A stretch of 64,000 bases of DNA from Chryseobacterium arthrosphaerae (GCF_001684965.1 NZ_MAYG01000001.1:2232001-2296000); one strand, 5' to 3'; positions 51,944 to 61,348 are shown, counted from the first letter of the stretch. Numbers and translations: made by a program. Notes: generated by a model not told the origin, from the sequence alone.

Positions 51944-52966
51944 TTAATATTCAAAAAGAACACTCCCCCATGTAAATCCGCTTCCGAAAGCAGAAAGAAG
52001 GACAAGGTCTCCTCTTTTGATTTTTCCCTGCTCAATCGCCTCACTTAAAGCAATCGGAATAGAAGCAGCAGTTGTATTCCCGTATTTCTGAATGTTGTTA
52101 AAGATTTTTTCATCCGGTAATCCGAATTTCTGCTGTACAAACTGAGCGATTCTCAGGTTGGCCTGATGCGGGATGAACATGTCAAGATCTTCAACTGTTT
52201 TCCCTGCTTTGTTTAACGCTTCCATCATTGTTTCCGGGAATCTTGTAACAGCATGCTTGAATACAAAATTACCGTTCATGATAGGATAAACTTCTTTATT
52301 GGTTACATTTTCAGGCTCTTTTCTCATTCTGTCACTCCAACCGAATTTAGAACCCGGGAACTGGGTACATAATTCATCGGCATATTTACCTTCAGAATGC
52401 ATATTCACTGCTAAAACATCGCCTGCATTTTCGTCTTCCGTTGCAGAAAGCACAATCGCTCCTGCCCCATCTCCGAAAATAACAGAAACCCCTCTTCCTT
52501 CATCTGAAAAATCCAGTCCGAAAGAATGAACCTCAGCTCCTACTACAAGGATATTTTTATAGGTACCTGATTTGATAAAAGCATTGGCAACACTCATAGA
52601 ATATACAAACCCCGAGCACTGGTTTCTTACATCCAGAGCTCCAATGGTATCACATCCCAGCATATCCTGAAGCAATACCCCGCAGCCAGGGAAATAATAA
52701 TCCGGAGAAAGCGTTGCAAAAACAATGTAATCAATATCTTTAGCGGTAAGGCCGGCATGTTCAAGTGCTTTTTCTGATGCTTTGAATCCTAAATAAGCGG
52801 CTGTTTCCTGAGAATCATTCCTGTTTTTTCTGTGTCTTCGTTCCTTGATGCCTGTTCTTTCCGTAATCCATTCATCATTGGTGGTCATGAGCTTGGCTAG
52901 ATCATCATTTGTAACAACGTTATCTGGAACATAAAATCCGACACCTTTTATTGTACTTTTAATCAT
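51944..52966 (-). CDS. fabH: 3-oxoacyl-[ACP] synthase III
   Basis: A 340-residue KAS III counted from ATG 52966 (MIKSTIKGVGFYVPDN). The catalytic triad is visible: C117 in VRNQCSGFVYS, the His of FIPHQANLRI and the Asn of YGNTTAASIP. It condenses a short acyl-CoA with malonyl-ACP to start fatty acid synthesis. The longer frame begins at a TTG inside a perfect -7 box. It is divergent from corA, and no other fab genes are nearby, so it is one of the solitary copies common in flavobacteria. Confidence 0.93.
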   Translation of the reverse strand: MIKSTIKGVGFYVPDNVVTNDDLAKLMTTNDEWITERTGIKERRHRKNRNDSQETAAYLGFKASEKALEHAGLTAKDIDYIVFATLSPDYYFPGCGVLLQDMLGCDTIGALDVRNQCSGFVYSMSVANAFIKSGTYKNILVVGAEVHSFGLDFSDEGRGVSVIFGDGAGAIVLSATEDENAGDVLAVNMHSEGKYADELCTQFPGSKFGWSDRMRKEPENVTNKEVYPIMNGNFVFKHAVTRFPETMMEALNKAGKTVEDLDMFIPHQANLRIAQFVQQKFGLPDEKIFNNIQKYGNTTAASIPIALSEAIEQGKIKRGDLVLLSAFGSGFTWGSVLFEY

Positions 52967-52984
52967 ATAGTTTTTTAATTTTGG

Positions 52985-52992
52985 CAAAGATA
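52985..52992 (-). promoter_or_regulatory. Putative -7 box of fabH
   Basis: TATCTTTG on the minus strand fits TAnnTTTG exactly; a TTTTG at 53017-53021 (minus) may be the -33 part. The leader to ATG 52966 would be about 13 nt. Confidence 0.5.
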
Positions 52993-53038
52993 AAACTTAT
53001 TTAACACATAGTTTTTCAAAATATTAGTATTTTTACTT

Positions 53039-53938
53039 ATGCCAATTGATACGATATACAGATGCGAGCACTGCGAATGGGTAGACGTGGAGTCTCCTAC
53101 CGCAGAAGACCTGAAATTTCTTCATGAAAGATACGAAATCAACAATCTCCTTCTGGAAGATACCATAGATCCTAACCATCTTCCCAAATATGAAGAAGAC
53201 GGAAACGTAAAATTCTTCCTTCTCCGTGAGAGCACAGAGCTGGAAAGGAAAAACCTCAATACCATCAGCGACATCAGTACCAAGATCGCCATTTTCATGC
53301 TGGATAAGACCATCATCACCATCCACAGAATGAAAACCAAAAGTATCTCTGAAACTAAAAAGAGACTTCAGACAACACAGGAAGATGCTAATCCTCAGAA
53401 AATCGCCCTGATGATTGCTATCCTCATCATGAAAAGTTTTGATGATGAATCAATAAGCCTTCTGGAAACAATGGATAATATTGAAAATGAGATTTTCCTT
53501 AAAAATACCAATCATACCAGCCAGATCCGCAGATTGTACAAGCTGAAACGAAAATCAGGACTGAATTCCAGGGTGTTGGTCATTTCTACCGATGCGATTG
53601 ACAAGTTCAAATTATTAAATCTTCAGGATTCTGAAATTGTAGACCTCAAAGACAAACATAAGGACGTAGTAGCGGATTTCGATCATCTGAATATACAGAT
53701 TACCAACCTTATTTCGATGTTCCTGGCCCTGTCTGATCAGAAAGCCAACCAGGTCATGAAAGTATTGGCTATTTATTCGGTTTATTTTCTACCAATCACC
53801 TTTATTGCAGGTGTATATGGGATGAACTTTGACAATATGCCTGAGCTGCATCATAAGTACGGTTATTTTATTACAATAGGTGCCATGGCTACAGTTGTCA
53901 TCAGTACATTCATCTATGTGCGAAAGAAACAATGGTGA
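53039..53938 (+). CDS. corA: CorA-family magnesium transporter
   Basis: A 299-residue CorA-like channel. A soluble alpha/beta funnel and long helix make up the first 235 residues; two membrane helices lie at the C-terminus, with the selectivity motif G261-M262-N263 in VYGMNFDNMPEL between them. The sequence ends with the basic tail RKKQW. It lets Mg2+ (or Co2+/Ni2+) in, driven by the membrane potential. The name corA is given by family. Confidence 0.9.
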   Translation: MPIDTIYRCEHCEWVDVESPTAEDLKFLHERYEINNLLLEDTIDPNHLPKYEEDGNVKFFLLRESTELERKNLNTISDISTKIAIFMLDKTIITIHRMKTKSISETKKRLQTTQEDANPQKIALMIAILIMKSFDDESISLLETMDNIENEIFLKNTNHTSQIRRLYKLKRKSGLNSRVLVISTDAIDKFKLLNLQDSEIVDLKDKHKDVVADFDHLNIQITNLISMFLALSDQKANQVMKVLAIYSVYFLPITFIAGVYGMNFDNMPELHHKYGYFITIGAMATVVISTFIYVRKKQW

Positions 53939-54139
53939 TTTTCCGGATGGGTTTATATTTCCCGCCGATTGCGCAGACTTTCCAATCATCATCTGCAATA
54001 TCTGCCAATCTGAGAGAGCATTCAATACAAAGATTATCAGTCTTTGCTATAAATTAATCTCATGGTTTGGAAATAAACAGTAATTTAGAGATTGTTTCAC
54101 CTTCGGGTCTGCAATGACAAAATATTACTCCCTGAGCCT

Positions 54140-55726
54140 ATGAAAACCGAAACTCTTAATACAATTCTGGAGGATGATTCTCTTTCTAAAGAATCTAAGG
54201 AGAAGCTTACTGCCCTTCATGAAAACATCTCGTCCAAAGAGTTTTCTGATCTTCTTGACCGGGAGGGCAATCAGTATATAGAGTTCGTACAGGAAGGCGG
54301 CGGTGTTTGGGGAAGTGCTCTTGTAGGGTATCTTTATGGCCTCGAAATCTTTGGGATCCGTTTTCTGAAGGTAGCAGGAACAAGTGCCGGAGCAATCAAT
54401 ACCATGCTTATTGCGGCTTGCAAAACCAAAGAAGAACCCAAAAGCGAACTGATCAAAGATATTCTTTTCAGCTGGGATTTTGCTGATTTTATGGATGGGA
54501 AGACCTATGTAAAAACGACCCTTCATGGAATGCTCAACAATAAGGACTTCTTTAAGATCAATGCGATTATTGCAGCAATTCTGTTTATTATCCTGGTCAG
54601 CATTCCTTTTGCAGCCCCTTCAGAAACCATACTCAGCGCAAAGCTGATGTTTTTGATCCCCCTGATTCCGGCTGTTATTCTATTTTTATGTATCAAAAAG
54701 CTGTACAACAATTTCAGAAAAGAAAACAGCGGGCTCAATCCGGGAAATGTATTTCAGAATACCATGAAAAGTGCCCTGGACAATTTCGGAATCAAAACCG
54801 TGGCGAACCTGAATGAGAAATTTATCCAGAAAGAATATGCCCTTAACCTCAACTACCGCTACGGAAACGGCCAGGAATATTATACAATGGCCCTTCAAAG
54901 TATAGAAAATATCAAAAATAAAAACCTGGAGCACATCGACCAGACCCGTTATAAAATTTTCTATGACAGTGCAGCCAATAATGATTATTACAGAAACAAT
55001 CCTTTTTATCTGCTGCAGTCGGAATATGTGATCATCACTACAGATATTAATGCCAAAATAAAAGTGGAACTTCCCACCATGGCCAATCTGTATTGGTCTG
55101 AAGAGGAGCTGAAGCACATCAGTCCTGCAGAGTTTGTGAGAGCTTCCATGTCTGTCCCTTTCTTCTTTGAACCTTTCCAGAAAGAGATCAACAGAAATGA
55201 CGATTCGGTAAAATATGCCTGGAAATTCTGGATGAATACGAGGAAGGATGATATTAACCCCGTGGGAATATTTATTGACGGCGGCAGTATTTCCAATTTC
55301 CCAATTGATCTGTTTCATGCTGATGAGGTATTCTATCCCAGAATGCCTCTTTTCGGGGTGCAGCTTACCAGCGATTCCGATATGCTTTCCGAAAAAGGAA
55401 AAACGAGTGAAGAAATCATGAAAACTCCTTTCAGCTATGCCGGAAATATCATCAGTACTTTAAAAGGGTTTAATGACAAAACGTTTCTTACCAAACACAG
55501 TTTTTATAAACTTTACAGCATCCAGACTGTCAACTGCGGAACCAGCAGCTGGCTGAATTTCTTTATGAAAAAAGAGGAAAAGGAAGAGCTTTTCAACAGA
55601 GGTTTCCAGGCTGCCCTGGATTTCCTCAACCAGTTTGACTGGAAAAAATACAAATACGAAAGAATGCTGCTCTCTATGAAAGGGAAAAAAATCCTGAAGG
55701 AAGAGGATACGCCTACGGTGGGATAA
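54140..55726 (+). CDS. Patatin-like phospholipase
   Basis: A 528-residue patatin-family lipid hydrolase, counted from ATG 54140; the TTG upstream opens a repeat-like stretch. The oxyanion-hole GGGVWGSALVG leads into the nucleophile elbow GTSAG with S82, and the Asp of the dyad is D380 in IDGGSISNFP. Between them about 45 hydrophobic residues (about 140-195: IIAAILFIILV..., LMFLIPLIPAVILFLC) make two membrane-inserting segments. It would cleave acyl chains from phospholipids at the membrane. The next gene starts 45 bp downstream. Confidence 0.88.
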   Translation: MKTETLNTILEDDSLSKESKEKLTALHENISSKEFSDLLDREGNQYIEFVQEGGGVWGSALVGYLYGLEIFGIRFLKVAGTSAGAINTMLIAACKTKEEPKSELIKDILFSWDFADFMDGKTYVKTTLHGMLNNKDFFKINAIIAAILFIILVSIPFAAPSETILSAKLMFLIPLIPAVILFLCIKKLYNNFRKENSGLNPGNVFQNTMKSALDNFGIKTVANLNEKFIQKEYALNLNYRYGNGQEYYTMALQSIENIKNKNLEHIDQTRYKIFYDSAANNDYYRNNPFYLLQSEYVIITTDINAKIKVELPTMANLYWSEEELKHISPAEFVRASMSVPFFFEPFQKEINRNDDSVKYAWKFWMNTRKDDINPVGIFIDGGSISNFPIDLFHADEVFYPRMPLFGVQLTSDSDMLSEKGKTSEEIMKTPFSYAGNIISTLKGFNDKTFLTKHSFYKLYSIQTVNCGTSSWLNFFMKKEEKEELFNRGFQAALDFLNQFDWKKYKYERMLLSMKGKKILKEEDTPTVG

Positions 55727-55771
55727 GTTTTTTTAAGTATTTTAGCTTCCTTAATACCGTGAAATACTCTG

Positions 55772-57241
55772 ATGAAAAAAAGACATTTTATTATTGCAGG
55801 GGTTATAATGCTCATTGTTTTCATTTCCATTCCTGCCATTCATATCCTTAAAACCAAATGGAATGAATCGGATATCAGAAAAGAGACTCCCAAAGGATAT
55901 ACTAACGATGCAAGCCAGCTGAACCTAACGAAAATTGACACTTTAATAAAGGTACCTTCTTCCAAACCGGAGATTGAAAACCAGCTCCGCCAGATCCTGG
56001 CCTATGCCAAAAAAAAGCATTTAAAGATATCTATTGCAGGAGCACAGCACAGCATGGGCGGACATACGATCTATCCGAACGGCATTCTGATTAATATGCT
56101 TCCTTATAAACATATGCAGCTGGATGAAAAGAATAATATTCTCACTATCGGCTCCGGAGCGCTTTGGGAAGATGCTATACAATACCTGGACAAACATGGC
56201 AAATCTATTGCAGTGATGCAGGCCTTCAGTTCGTTTTCAGTAGGCGGATCCATCAGTGTAAACGGACATGGGTGGCAAAAGAATCTTCCTCCTATCTCTT
56301 CGAGTGTCTTGTCATTTTCCCTGATGAACCCGGATGGAAAGATCATCAATTGCAGCAGAGAAGAAAATCCTGAACTTTTTAAATTGGTTATCGGCGGATA
56401 TGGACTTTTCGGGATTATCCTTGACATTCGCCTCAAAGTGGTTGATAATATAGCTCTTCAGTATAAATACATCCGTTTAAGGGCTGATCGTTATCCTGAT
56501 TATTATAAAAAATTCATCTCTGAAAATCCTGATGTGAACCTGGTTTTCGGAAGGTTAAAAATTTCTGACAAACATTTTCTTGAAGATGCCACTATCAATT
56601 ATTTTGAAAAAGCAGATGAAAAGCCCTTACCTCTTCCGGTTCAAAATGTGAAAAATGAAGAGACCAAACGTCTTGTTTTCCGCAGTACCGTCAACAGTGA
56701 GTATGGTAAAAGATTGCGGTGGGATCTGGAAACAGGAATGAATAAAATGACCAAAAATGCGGTTTATTCCCGAAACGAGCTTCTCAATGACCATGTTTCG
56801 CTTATCGAAAATAAAGATCCCCACTCTACCGATCTGCTTCAGGAATATTTTATACCGGAAAGGAATTTCAACCGGTTTATCAGAGATATGAAGCCTGTTC
56901 TGAGAAATTCAGGACTGGATTTACTTAATATCACCATCCGTGCGGTCAACAAAGATGAAGACAGTTATATGAACTATGCCAGAGAAAATGTTTTCGGATT
57001 TGTATTTTTATTCAATCAGAAAAAAACGGCCAGCCAGGAAGAAGCCATGAAACTCCTGACCAATAACCTGGTGGATATTACGCTAAAAAATGAAGGGACC
57101 TTTTATCTTCCGTACCGGCTTCACATCGGTAAAGAAAAGATGAGAAAGGTATATCCACAGGCGGAATCTTTTTTTGAGCTGAAAAAAAAGTATGATCCTT
57201 TAGAAATTTTCGACAATAAATTTTACCAACACTATAAATAA
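55772..57241 (+). CDS. FAD-linked oxidoreductase (gulono-/arabinono-lactone oxidase-like)
   Basis: A 489-residue flavoprotein with an N-terminal membrane anchor (residues 5-24). The PCMH-type FAD domain is marked by KHLKISIAGAQHSMGGHTIYPNGILINM, where the His after the SIAGAQ segment is the usual place of a covalent FAD link. The ALO-like C-terminal domain ends with KKYDPLEIFDNKFYQHYK. It probably oxidises a sugar-lactone or similar alcohol at the membrane; the electron acceptor is unknown. It is likely co-transcribed with the patatin gene. Confidence 0.8.
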   Translation: MKKRHFIIAGVIMLIVFISIPAIHILKTKWNESDIRKETPKGYTNDASQLNLTKIDTLIKVPSSKPEIENQLRQILAYAKKKHLKISIAGAQHSMGGHTIYPNGILINMLPYKHMQLDEKNNILTIGSGALWEDAIQYLDKHGKSIAVMQAFSSFSVGGSISVNGHGWQKNLPPISSSVLSFSLMNPDGKIINCSREENPELFKLVIGGYGLFGIILDIRLKVVDNIALQYKYIRLRADRYPDYYKKFISENPDVNLVFGRLKISDKHFLEDATINYFEKADEKPLPLPVQNVKNEETKRLVFRSTVNSEYGKRLRWDLETGMNKMTKNAVYSRNELLNDHVSLIENKDPHSTDLLQEYFIPERNFNRFIRDMKPVLRNSGLDLLNITIRAVNKDEDSYMNYARENVFGFVFLFNQKKTASQEEAMKLLTNNLVDITLKNEGTFYLPYRLHIGKEKMRKVYPQAESFFELKKKYDPLEIFDNKFYQHYK

Positions 57242-57247
57242 AACAAT

Positions 57248-57757
57248 ATGATGAAATATATCTGTGAATGCTGTGGTGAAGAAAAAGAAGACTGGCCTGC
57301 ACTCGGCTACTCTTCACCTTACTTTTATTCCTGTTTATCTGAGGAGGAATTGAAAAATGCTGAACTCACCTCAGATCTGTGCACTATCGAAGCACCTGAC
57401 GATACTCATCGGTTTATCCGTGCTGTTTTAGTACAGGAAGTAATTGATGACTGCAGAGATCTTGATTATGGAATATGGGTTTCATTAAGTGAAAAAAGTT
57501 TTAATGAATATGTAGAAAACTACGACAATAAGAAATTTGAAGCAGAATATTTTGGATGGCTCTCTACTTATCTTCCAGATTATGATTTTTCCGAAAGCAT
57601 TCCTACAACAGTAGTTGTCAATAATGCTATCGGGCGTCCGTTTGTTTTCCCACACCAGAGCCACAAACATCCTTTTGTGGATGATTTTTACAATGGAATT
57701 ACAAAAGAAGAGGCTGAAAGGAGAATCAACAGGGTGTTAAACTTAAATGATGAATAA
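57248..57757 (+). CDS. DUF2199-like protein
   Basis: A 169-residue protein that opens with a likely zinc-binding CECCGEEKEDWPALGYSSPYFY, continues with DLCTIEAPDDTHRFIRAVLVQEVI and GIWVSLSEKSFNEY, the pattern I recall for DUF2199. Function unknown; such proteins sometimes appear in toxin-immunity neighbourhoods. It starts 6 bp after the FAD oxidase and begins a run of four small same-strand genes. Confidence 0.7.
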   Translation: MMKYICECCGEEKEDWPALGYSSPYFYSCLSEEELKNAELTSDLCTIEAPDDTHRFIRAVLVQEVIDDCRDLDYGIWVSLSEKSFNEYVENYDNKKFEAEYFGWLSTYLPDYDFSESIPTTVVVNNAIGRPFVFPHQSHKHPFVDDFYNGITKEEAERRINRVLNLNDE

Positions 57758-57850
57758 TGGCAAGTATGTACCACCGGAGCAATATTCCCATACTCCTGCA
57801 GTGAAAAAAATGGCCCTGGCTGGGATTAAAAGGATTTAAATAATATAAAA

Positions 57851-58324
57851 ATGAACTGGATCATCAGAAGTACAAAAAAAGTAAAGTTCCATACCAATCT
57901 TCAGGAAGTTTTACACCCTGTCTGGAAAGAACTCACCCGTTACCACTGGGTCTTAACCGATCTTGATTTTATATGTGATGATCCTATTCCGATCAATTTT
58001 GATCATGACTTCTTTGTTTTGGATCACGAGCAGTTTGAGTGTATTTACAACAGTAATCCCCAGATTATTTGGGGAATTATTGCTGCTGTACCGCGTACTG
58101 CCGAAAAAAGTTCTTCATCAATATCCCAATTATCAGCTGAAGATTCTGATGTCTGGAAAAGCAATCACTTTTTAATTGCTGAAAGTATTTTAGAAATCAT
58201 TGCTGTGGACAGCGGATATACTATTGTTAAATTTAAAGACAAATCCTTATCCGAAAAGTTTAAAAATTATTTTCAGGAAGAAGCTGTAGATTTACATACG
58301 TTTAATGAAAAAATACCTGAATAA
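57851..58324 (+). CDS. Hypothetical protein
   Basis: A 157-residue soluble protein of no recognised family. It is acidic, rich in Asp, His and aromatic residues (RYHWVLTDLDFICDDPIPINFDHDFFVLDHEQF), with no signal peptide or membrane segment. It follows the DUF2199-like gene after 93 bp and precedes a small membrane protein after 3 bp. Its size and acidity resemble immunity proteins, but no toxin is in the window. Confidence 0.55.
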   Translation: MNWIIRSTKKVKFHTNLQEVLHPVWKELTRYHWVLTDLDFICDDPIPINFDHDFFVLDHEQFECIYNSNPQIIWGIIAAVPRTAEKSSSSISQLSAEDSDVWKSNHFLIAESILEIIAVDSGYTIVKFKDKSLSEKFKNYFQEEAVDLHTFNEKIPE

Positions 58325-58327
58325 AAT

Positions 58328-58579
58328 ATGAGACATTTGGGCAAGTACATTTTTATATCAGGACTTGTCATGCTTCCTCTTTCGGTTATCATGTTTGTAA
58401 CCGGTGTGGGAATGTTTACAGCCAAAGGAAATTTCCCACAATTCTTCATAAGATGGTCTGAATTAAGCTTTGTTCTGTGGCTGCCATTTCTATTAGCCGG
58501 AATAGTATTTATAATAACCGGAGTCATTATGTATTTTAGCCATCAGAAAAATCAAACTAATACTAATCAGCAGCAATAA
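58328..58579 (+). CDS. Small two-helix membrane protein
   Basis: An 83-residue protein with two hydrophobic segments (about 7-28 and 44-69) and a Gln/Asn-rich hydrophilic tail. It is not a known family. It lies 3 bp after the preceding gene and its stop shares one base with the next start (TAATG), so it is translationally linked on both sides. Confidence 0.6.
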   Translation: MRHLGKYIFISGLVMLPLSVIMFVTGVGMFTAKGNFPQFFIRWSELSFVLWLPFLLAGIVFIITGVIMYFSHQKNQTNTNQQQ

Positions 58580-59334
58580 TGGGTGGATTTATAGAGTTTT
58601 ACAAACTGGATAAAGCAAAGATCAGAGAAAACCTGTATCCGAAAGTTTCAGATACAGGTCTTCCTGATGTGTTTCCGGAGACCATTGATAAAAGGTTTGG
58701 AAGCTTTCGTGACTTTCTGAAGAGCGAACGTGAATTTTCTGCCATATCCTATGAAAGTATTCTGAAAAAACTTCAGCAAGAAGATTATACTTTAGAAAAC
58801 GAAGAATTTACTGCTCTTTTCGATTGGTTTACCTGGTATTATCAAAATGATCATCAAGGAGATAAAGAAATATTTGCCCATCATGGATTCATCGGAATCT
58901 GGCATCTTACCACCCGTTATGAGGTTCCGCTATTCTTTGGCCTTACTGTCAATGGCGTAGAGAAATTTTACATTCCGCTTCTTGATCATGCTCAGGAACT
59001 GACCATTGACAGGATCTTAAGCAGTAATAATCTTCTGCTTATGGTTGATTACCTTATTCTTCTTTCCTTTAAAGTGGCTGTTTATAAGGAATCTCCTGAT
59101 GTAGAGCAAATGAGAAAAGCACTTGAAATCTCAAAGTTTGATACCTCATTTAATCTGCATATCAGTACAGAAAAACACTTAAACACCTATCTTCAGGACC
59201 CTGATTACATGTACCGGGATGAAATGAAACATCTTCTTGAAGGAGGATATGAATATATTCCCGGAATCATGATGAACATTAAAGAGAATCTTGGCAGTTA
59301 TGAAGGGCCAATTTACCTTGACCAAAGCTATTAG
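58579..59334 (+). CDS. Hypothetical protein
   Basis: A 251-residue soluble protein without recognised domains. It has an N-terminal FIEFYKLDKAKIRENLYPKV, aromatic-rich middle (FDWFTWYYQNDHQGD) and helical C-terminus. No signal peptide. It is coupled to the two-helix membrane protein. Its end overlaps the convergent oxidoreductase gene by 56 bp, an unusual arrangement that may cost antisense interference. Confidence 0.55.
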   Translation: MGGFIEFYKLDKAKIRENLYPKVSDTGLPDVFPETIDKRFGSFRDFLKSEREFSAISYESILKKLQQEDYTLENEEFTALFDWFTWYYQNDHQGDKEIFAHHGFIGIWHLTTRYEVPLFFGLTVNGVEKFYIPLLDHAQELTIDRILSSNNLLLMVDYLILLSFKVAVYKESPDVEQMRKALEISKFDTSFNLHISTEKHLNTYLQDPDYMYRDEMKHLLEGGYEYIPGIMMNIKENLGSYEGPIYLDQSY

Positions 59335-59866
59335 CCGATAGAGCATCCAGAAAATCAAGGTACATAGGAACACTCTTTTCAATCCATTCATCCGAAGAGT
59401 CACGCTCTATCCCATAATAGACAAATGGTTCTTTATATTCTGCCTTTATATAGTCAAAGGTCAGCTCATAAGGTCTGAAAAGCTCCTTCATTGTATATTT
59501 ATATTTTCCTGAAGCAGAATATCCTTCTTCATCAATTCCTGCAGTAACAGCCAGAGTCATTCTTTTTCCCGCCAGTTTATAGCCGCTGTTGCTTCCGTAA
59601 GCCCAGCCATGCAAAATAACTTCATCTAACCATTGTTTCAGAAGTGGTGGGCTGCTGAACCAGTAAAATGGAAACTGGAACACAATCGTATCATGAGCTT
59701 CCATAAGTGTCTGTTCCCCGGCTACATCAATTTTACCATCAGGATAAGCTTCGTAGAGCTGGTGAACGGTATATTTTTCAGGGTATTTTTTCAGTTCATC
59801 AATCCATCTTTTGTTGATGACAGATTTTTCAATATCGGGATGTGTTACAATAATTAAGGTTTTCAT
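59279..59866 (-). CDS. NAD(P)H-dependent oxidoreductase, flavodoxin-like
   Basis: A 195-residue flavodoxin-fold protein: IIVTHPDIEKSVINKRW is the FMN phosphate loop, FQFPFYWFSSPPLLKQWLDEVILHGWAYG is the hallmark of the KefF/MdaB group. It reduces quinones or similar compounds. It is divergent from an HxlR regulator gene with an operator-like region between, the classical arrangement of a stress-induced quinone reductase and its repressor. Its last 18 codons lie inside the convergent gene. Confidence 0.87.
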   Translation of the reverse strand: MKTLIIVTHPDIEKSVINKRWIDELKKYPEKYTVHQLYEAYPDGKIDVAGEQTLMEAHDTIVFQFPFYWFSSPPLLKQWLDEVILHGWAYGSNSGYKLAGKRMTLAVTAGIDEEGYSASGKYKYTMKELFRPYELTFDYIKAEYKEPFVYYGIERDSSDEWIEKSVPMYLDFLDALSANSFGQGKLALHNCQDSL

Positions 59867-59905
59867 TTAATTTTAAATTTCTACAGCAAAATTACGATAC
59901 GTAAC

Positions 59906-59918
59906 GTACATTTTGTAC
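59906..59918. promoter_or_regulatory. Operator-like inverted repeat between the reductase and hxlR genes
   Basis: GTACA-TTT-TGTAC, preceded by an overlapping ATACGTAACGTA and followed by TACC...GGTA (59925-59940). The cluster of small inverted repeats in the 92-bp divergent gap is where an HxlR dimer would be expected to bind. Confidence 0.4.
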
Positions 59919-59958
59919 ATTAGCTACCTATTGTATGGTACTATAAAAAATGTAAGTA

Positions 59959-60339
59959 ATGACTAAAATAAAAGAAACCTCAACCAATTTTGCCAATAAA
60001 AAAGCCCTTGCAGACGAATGCCCGGAGGTATATGCTTCCAACATCATCGGCGGACAGTGGGCACTTGCCATCTGCTGCTATCTGATCAATGGAAAAATGA
60101 GATTTGGGGAACTCAGAAAGCGTCTCCAAAACATTACAGAACGCATGCTGACGCTTCAGCTTCGCAGGCTGGAGGAAGATAAGATTATTACCAGAACCGT
60201 ATATGCAGAAGTTCCGCCAAGAGTTGAATATGAGCTTACAGAAATCGGATATAAACTAAAGCCTATTATTCTTGAATTTGAGAAATGGGGAATAGAGCAT
60301 AAAGAACTGATAAAAAAAGAAGTCCACAATAAAGAATGA
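59959..60339 (+). CDS. HxlR-family transcription regulator
   Basis: A 126-residue winged-helix regulator: GGQWALAICCYLINGKMRFGELRKRLQNITERMLTLQLRRLEEDKIITRTVY is the family core, with PPRVEYELTEIGYKLKPII as the wing and dimer helix. Cys20 near the N-terminus lies where redox/electrophile-sensing HxlR proteins have one, and two further Cys (CC) are in the first helix. It probably represses the divergent quinone reductase until an electrophile modifies it. Confidence 0.87.
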   Translation: MTKIKETSTNFANKKALADECPEVYASNIIGGQWALAICCYLINGKMRFGELRKRLQNITERMLTLQLRRLEEDKIITRTVYAEVPPRVEYELTEIGYKLKPIILEFEKWGIEHKELIKKEVHNKE

Positions 60340-60477
60340 TGTTTAAATTGGATAGAAGCTGGAAGAAAGAAGCTGGAGGTTACTTTTAATGTTGTAATCA
60401 GAGACTCAGCTCCCAGCTTCAAACCTCCAAAAACAGGTTCGCCTTACTTTTTTGGTTCAATTCCAGGTTGTTATTCT

Positions 60478-61038
60478 TTAATTCTTTTCGGTTACTTTCC
60501 ATAAAGGTTTTTGTTCTAATACTTTGGCATGAACCGGGCAGCTTTCCGCATGTGCTCCTTTCAGATATCCTGTGCTCATCAGAAATTCATTCACGATTTC
60601 TCCTCCTGTAAACTTGAATGTTTTCTTGAAAAGCTTCATCCATTCCGGTAACGTTTTAGGATGGTGATGTTCCAGCCATTTTTCAAAAGAACCGAATTCT
60701 TTCTGCAGTTCAATGATCGTTCTGGCATTTTCAATTGCTGCATTTACTTTCAGTTTATTTCTTATAATTCCACTGTCGTTCAAAAGCCTTTCACGGTCTT
60801 CTTCCGTATAGGCTGCTATTTTCTGAATATCAAAGTTGTGATAGGCAGCCCTGAAACTTTCTTCTTTCTTTAGGACCGTTTCCCAGCTTAATCCGGCCTG
60901 GTTAATCTCTAAAATCAATCTCCCGAATAATTCATTATCATCATGGATTGGAAATCCGTAATAATTATCATGATAATTTTTGTGCAGTTCTTTTCTGCTT
61001 TCGGACTGCATTCTGTCTATGGCTAAACAATAACTCAT
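60478..61038 (-). CDS. tag: DNA-3-methyladenine glycosylase I
   Basis: A 186-residue Tag enzyme. The family signature LILEINQAGLSWETVLKKEESFRAAYHNFD holds the Glu and Trp of the base pocket; GIIRNKLKVNAAIENAR follows. Zinc ligands typical of Tag are Cys4 near the start and the His/Cys of HAESCPVH near the end. It removes 3-methyladenine from alkylated DNA. It is convergent with the hxlR gene. Confidence 0.9.
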   Translation of the reverse strand: MSYCLAIDRMQSESRKELHKNYHDNYYGFPIHDDNELFGRLILEINQAGLSWETVLKKEESFRAAYHNFDIQKIAAYTEEDRERLLNDSGIIRNKLKVNAAIENARTIIELQKEFGSFEKWLEHHHPKTLPEWMKLFKKTFKFTGGEIVNEFLMSTGYLKGAHAESCPVHAKVLEQKPLWKVTEKN

Positions 61039-61348
61039 CGGAATATTCTGTTTTTTTATTTAATGCGATAAAGATAAGGCAGGATTGTGACAACTGTTAG
61101 TCAGCAGCATTTAATTTTTGAAAAAGAAAAACGGATTTCGGAAAATGTGAAAAAATACAAAGACCATAAGATTCTGAAAATCTATTTTTTTAAGATATAT
61201 AAGTTTGCCACAGATTAAAATTTTCCCGCAGATTTATCAGATTTTTCCTGTCAGTTCAGAATTTTGCGGGTATGCTGCCATAAGCTTCCTGTAGCTTTCA
61301 TTGCGTTTTGAAAATATTTAGTAGTTTAGAAAATTCAAAATTATAATC
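61039..61348. other. Intergenic region with the alpha/beta hydrolase promoter
   Basis: Mostly AT-rich. A TTG at 61301-61303 and TAGTTTAG at 61322-61329 (one mismatch, 18-bp spacing) form a possible promoter 19 nt before the ATG. No small gene or repeat was seen. Confidence 0.35.

Noticed and set aside
54089..54120. Possible copy of the GTCATTCC-type repeat before the patatin gene
   Set aside because: Only a weak likeness (CTGCAATGACAAA) to one arm and no second arm; better seen as another degenerate intergenic repeat.
54686..55318. Long open frame on the minus strand inside the patatin gene
   Set aside because: It is an antisense shadow of a gene with clear active-site motifs and has no recognisable features of its own.
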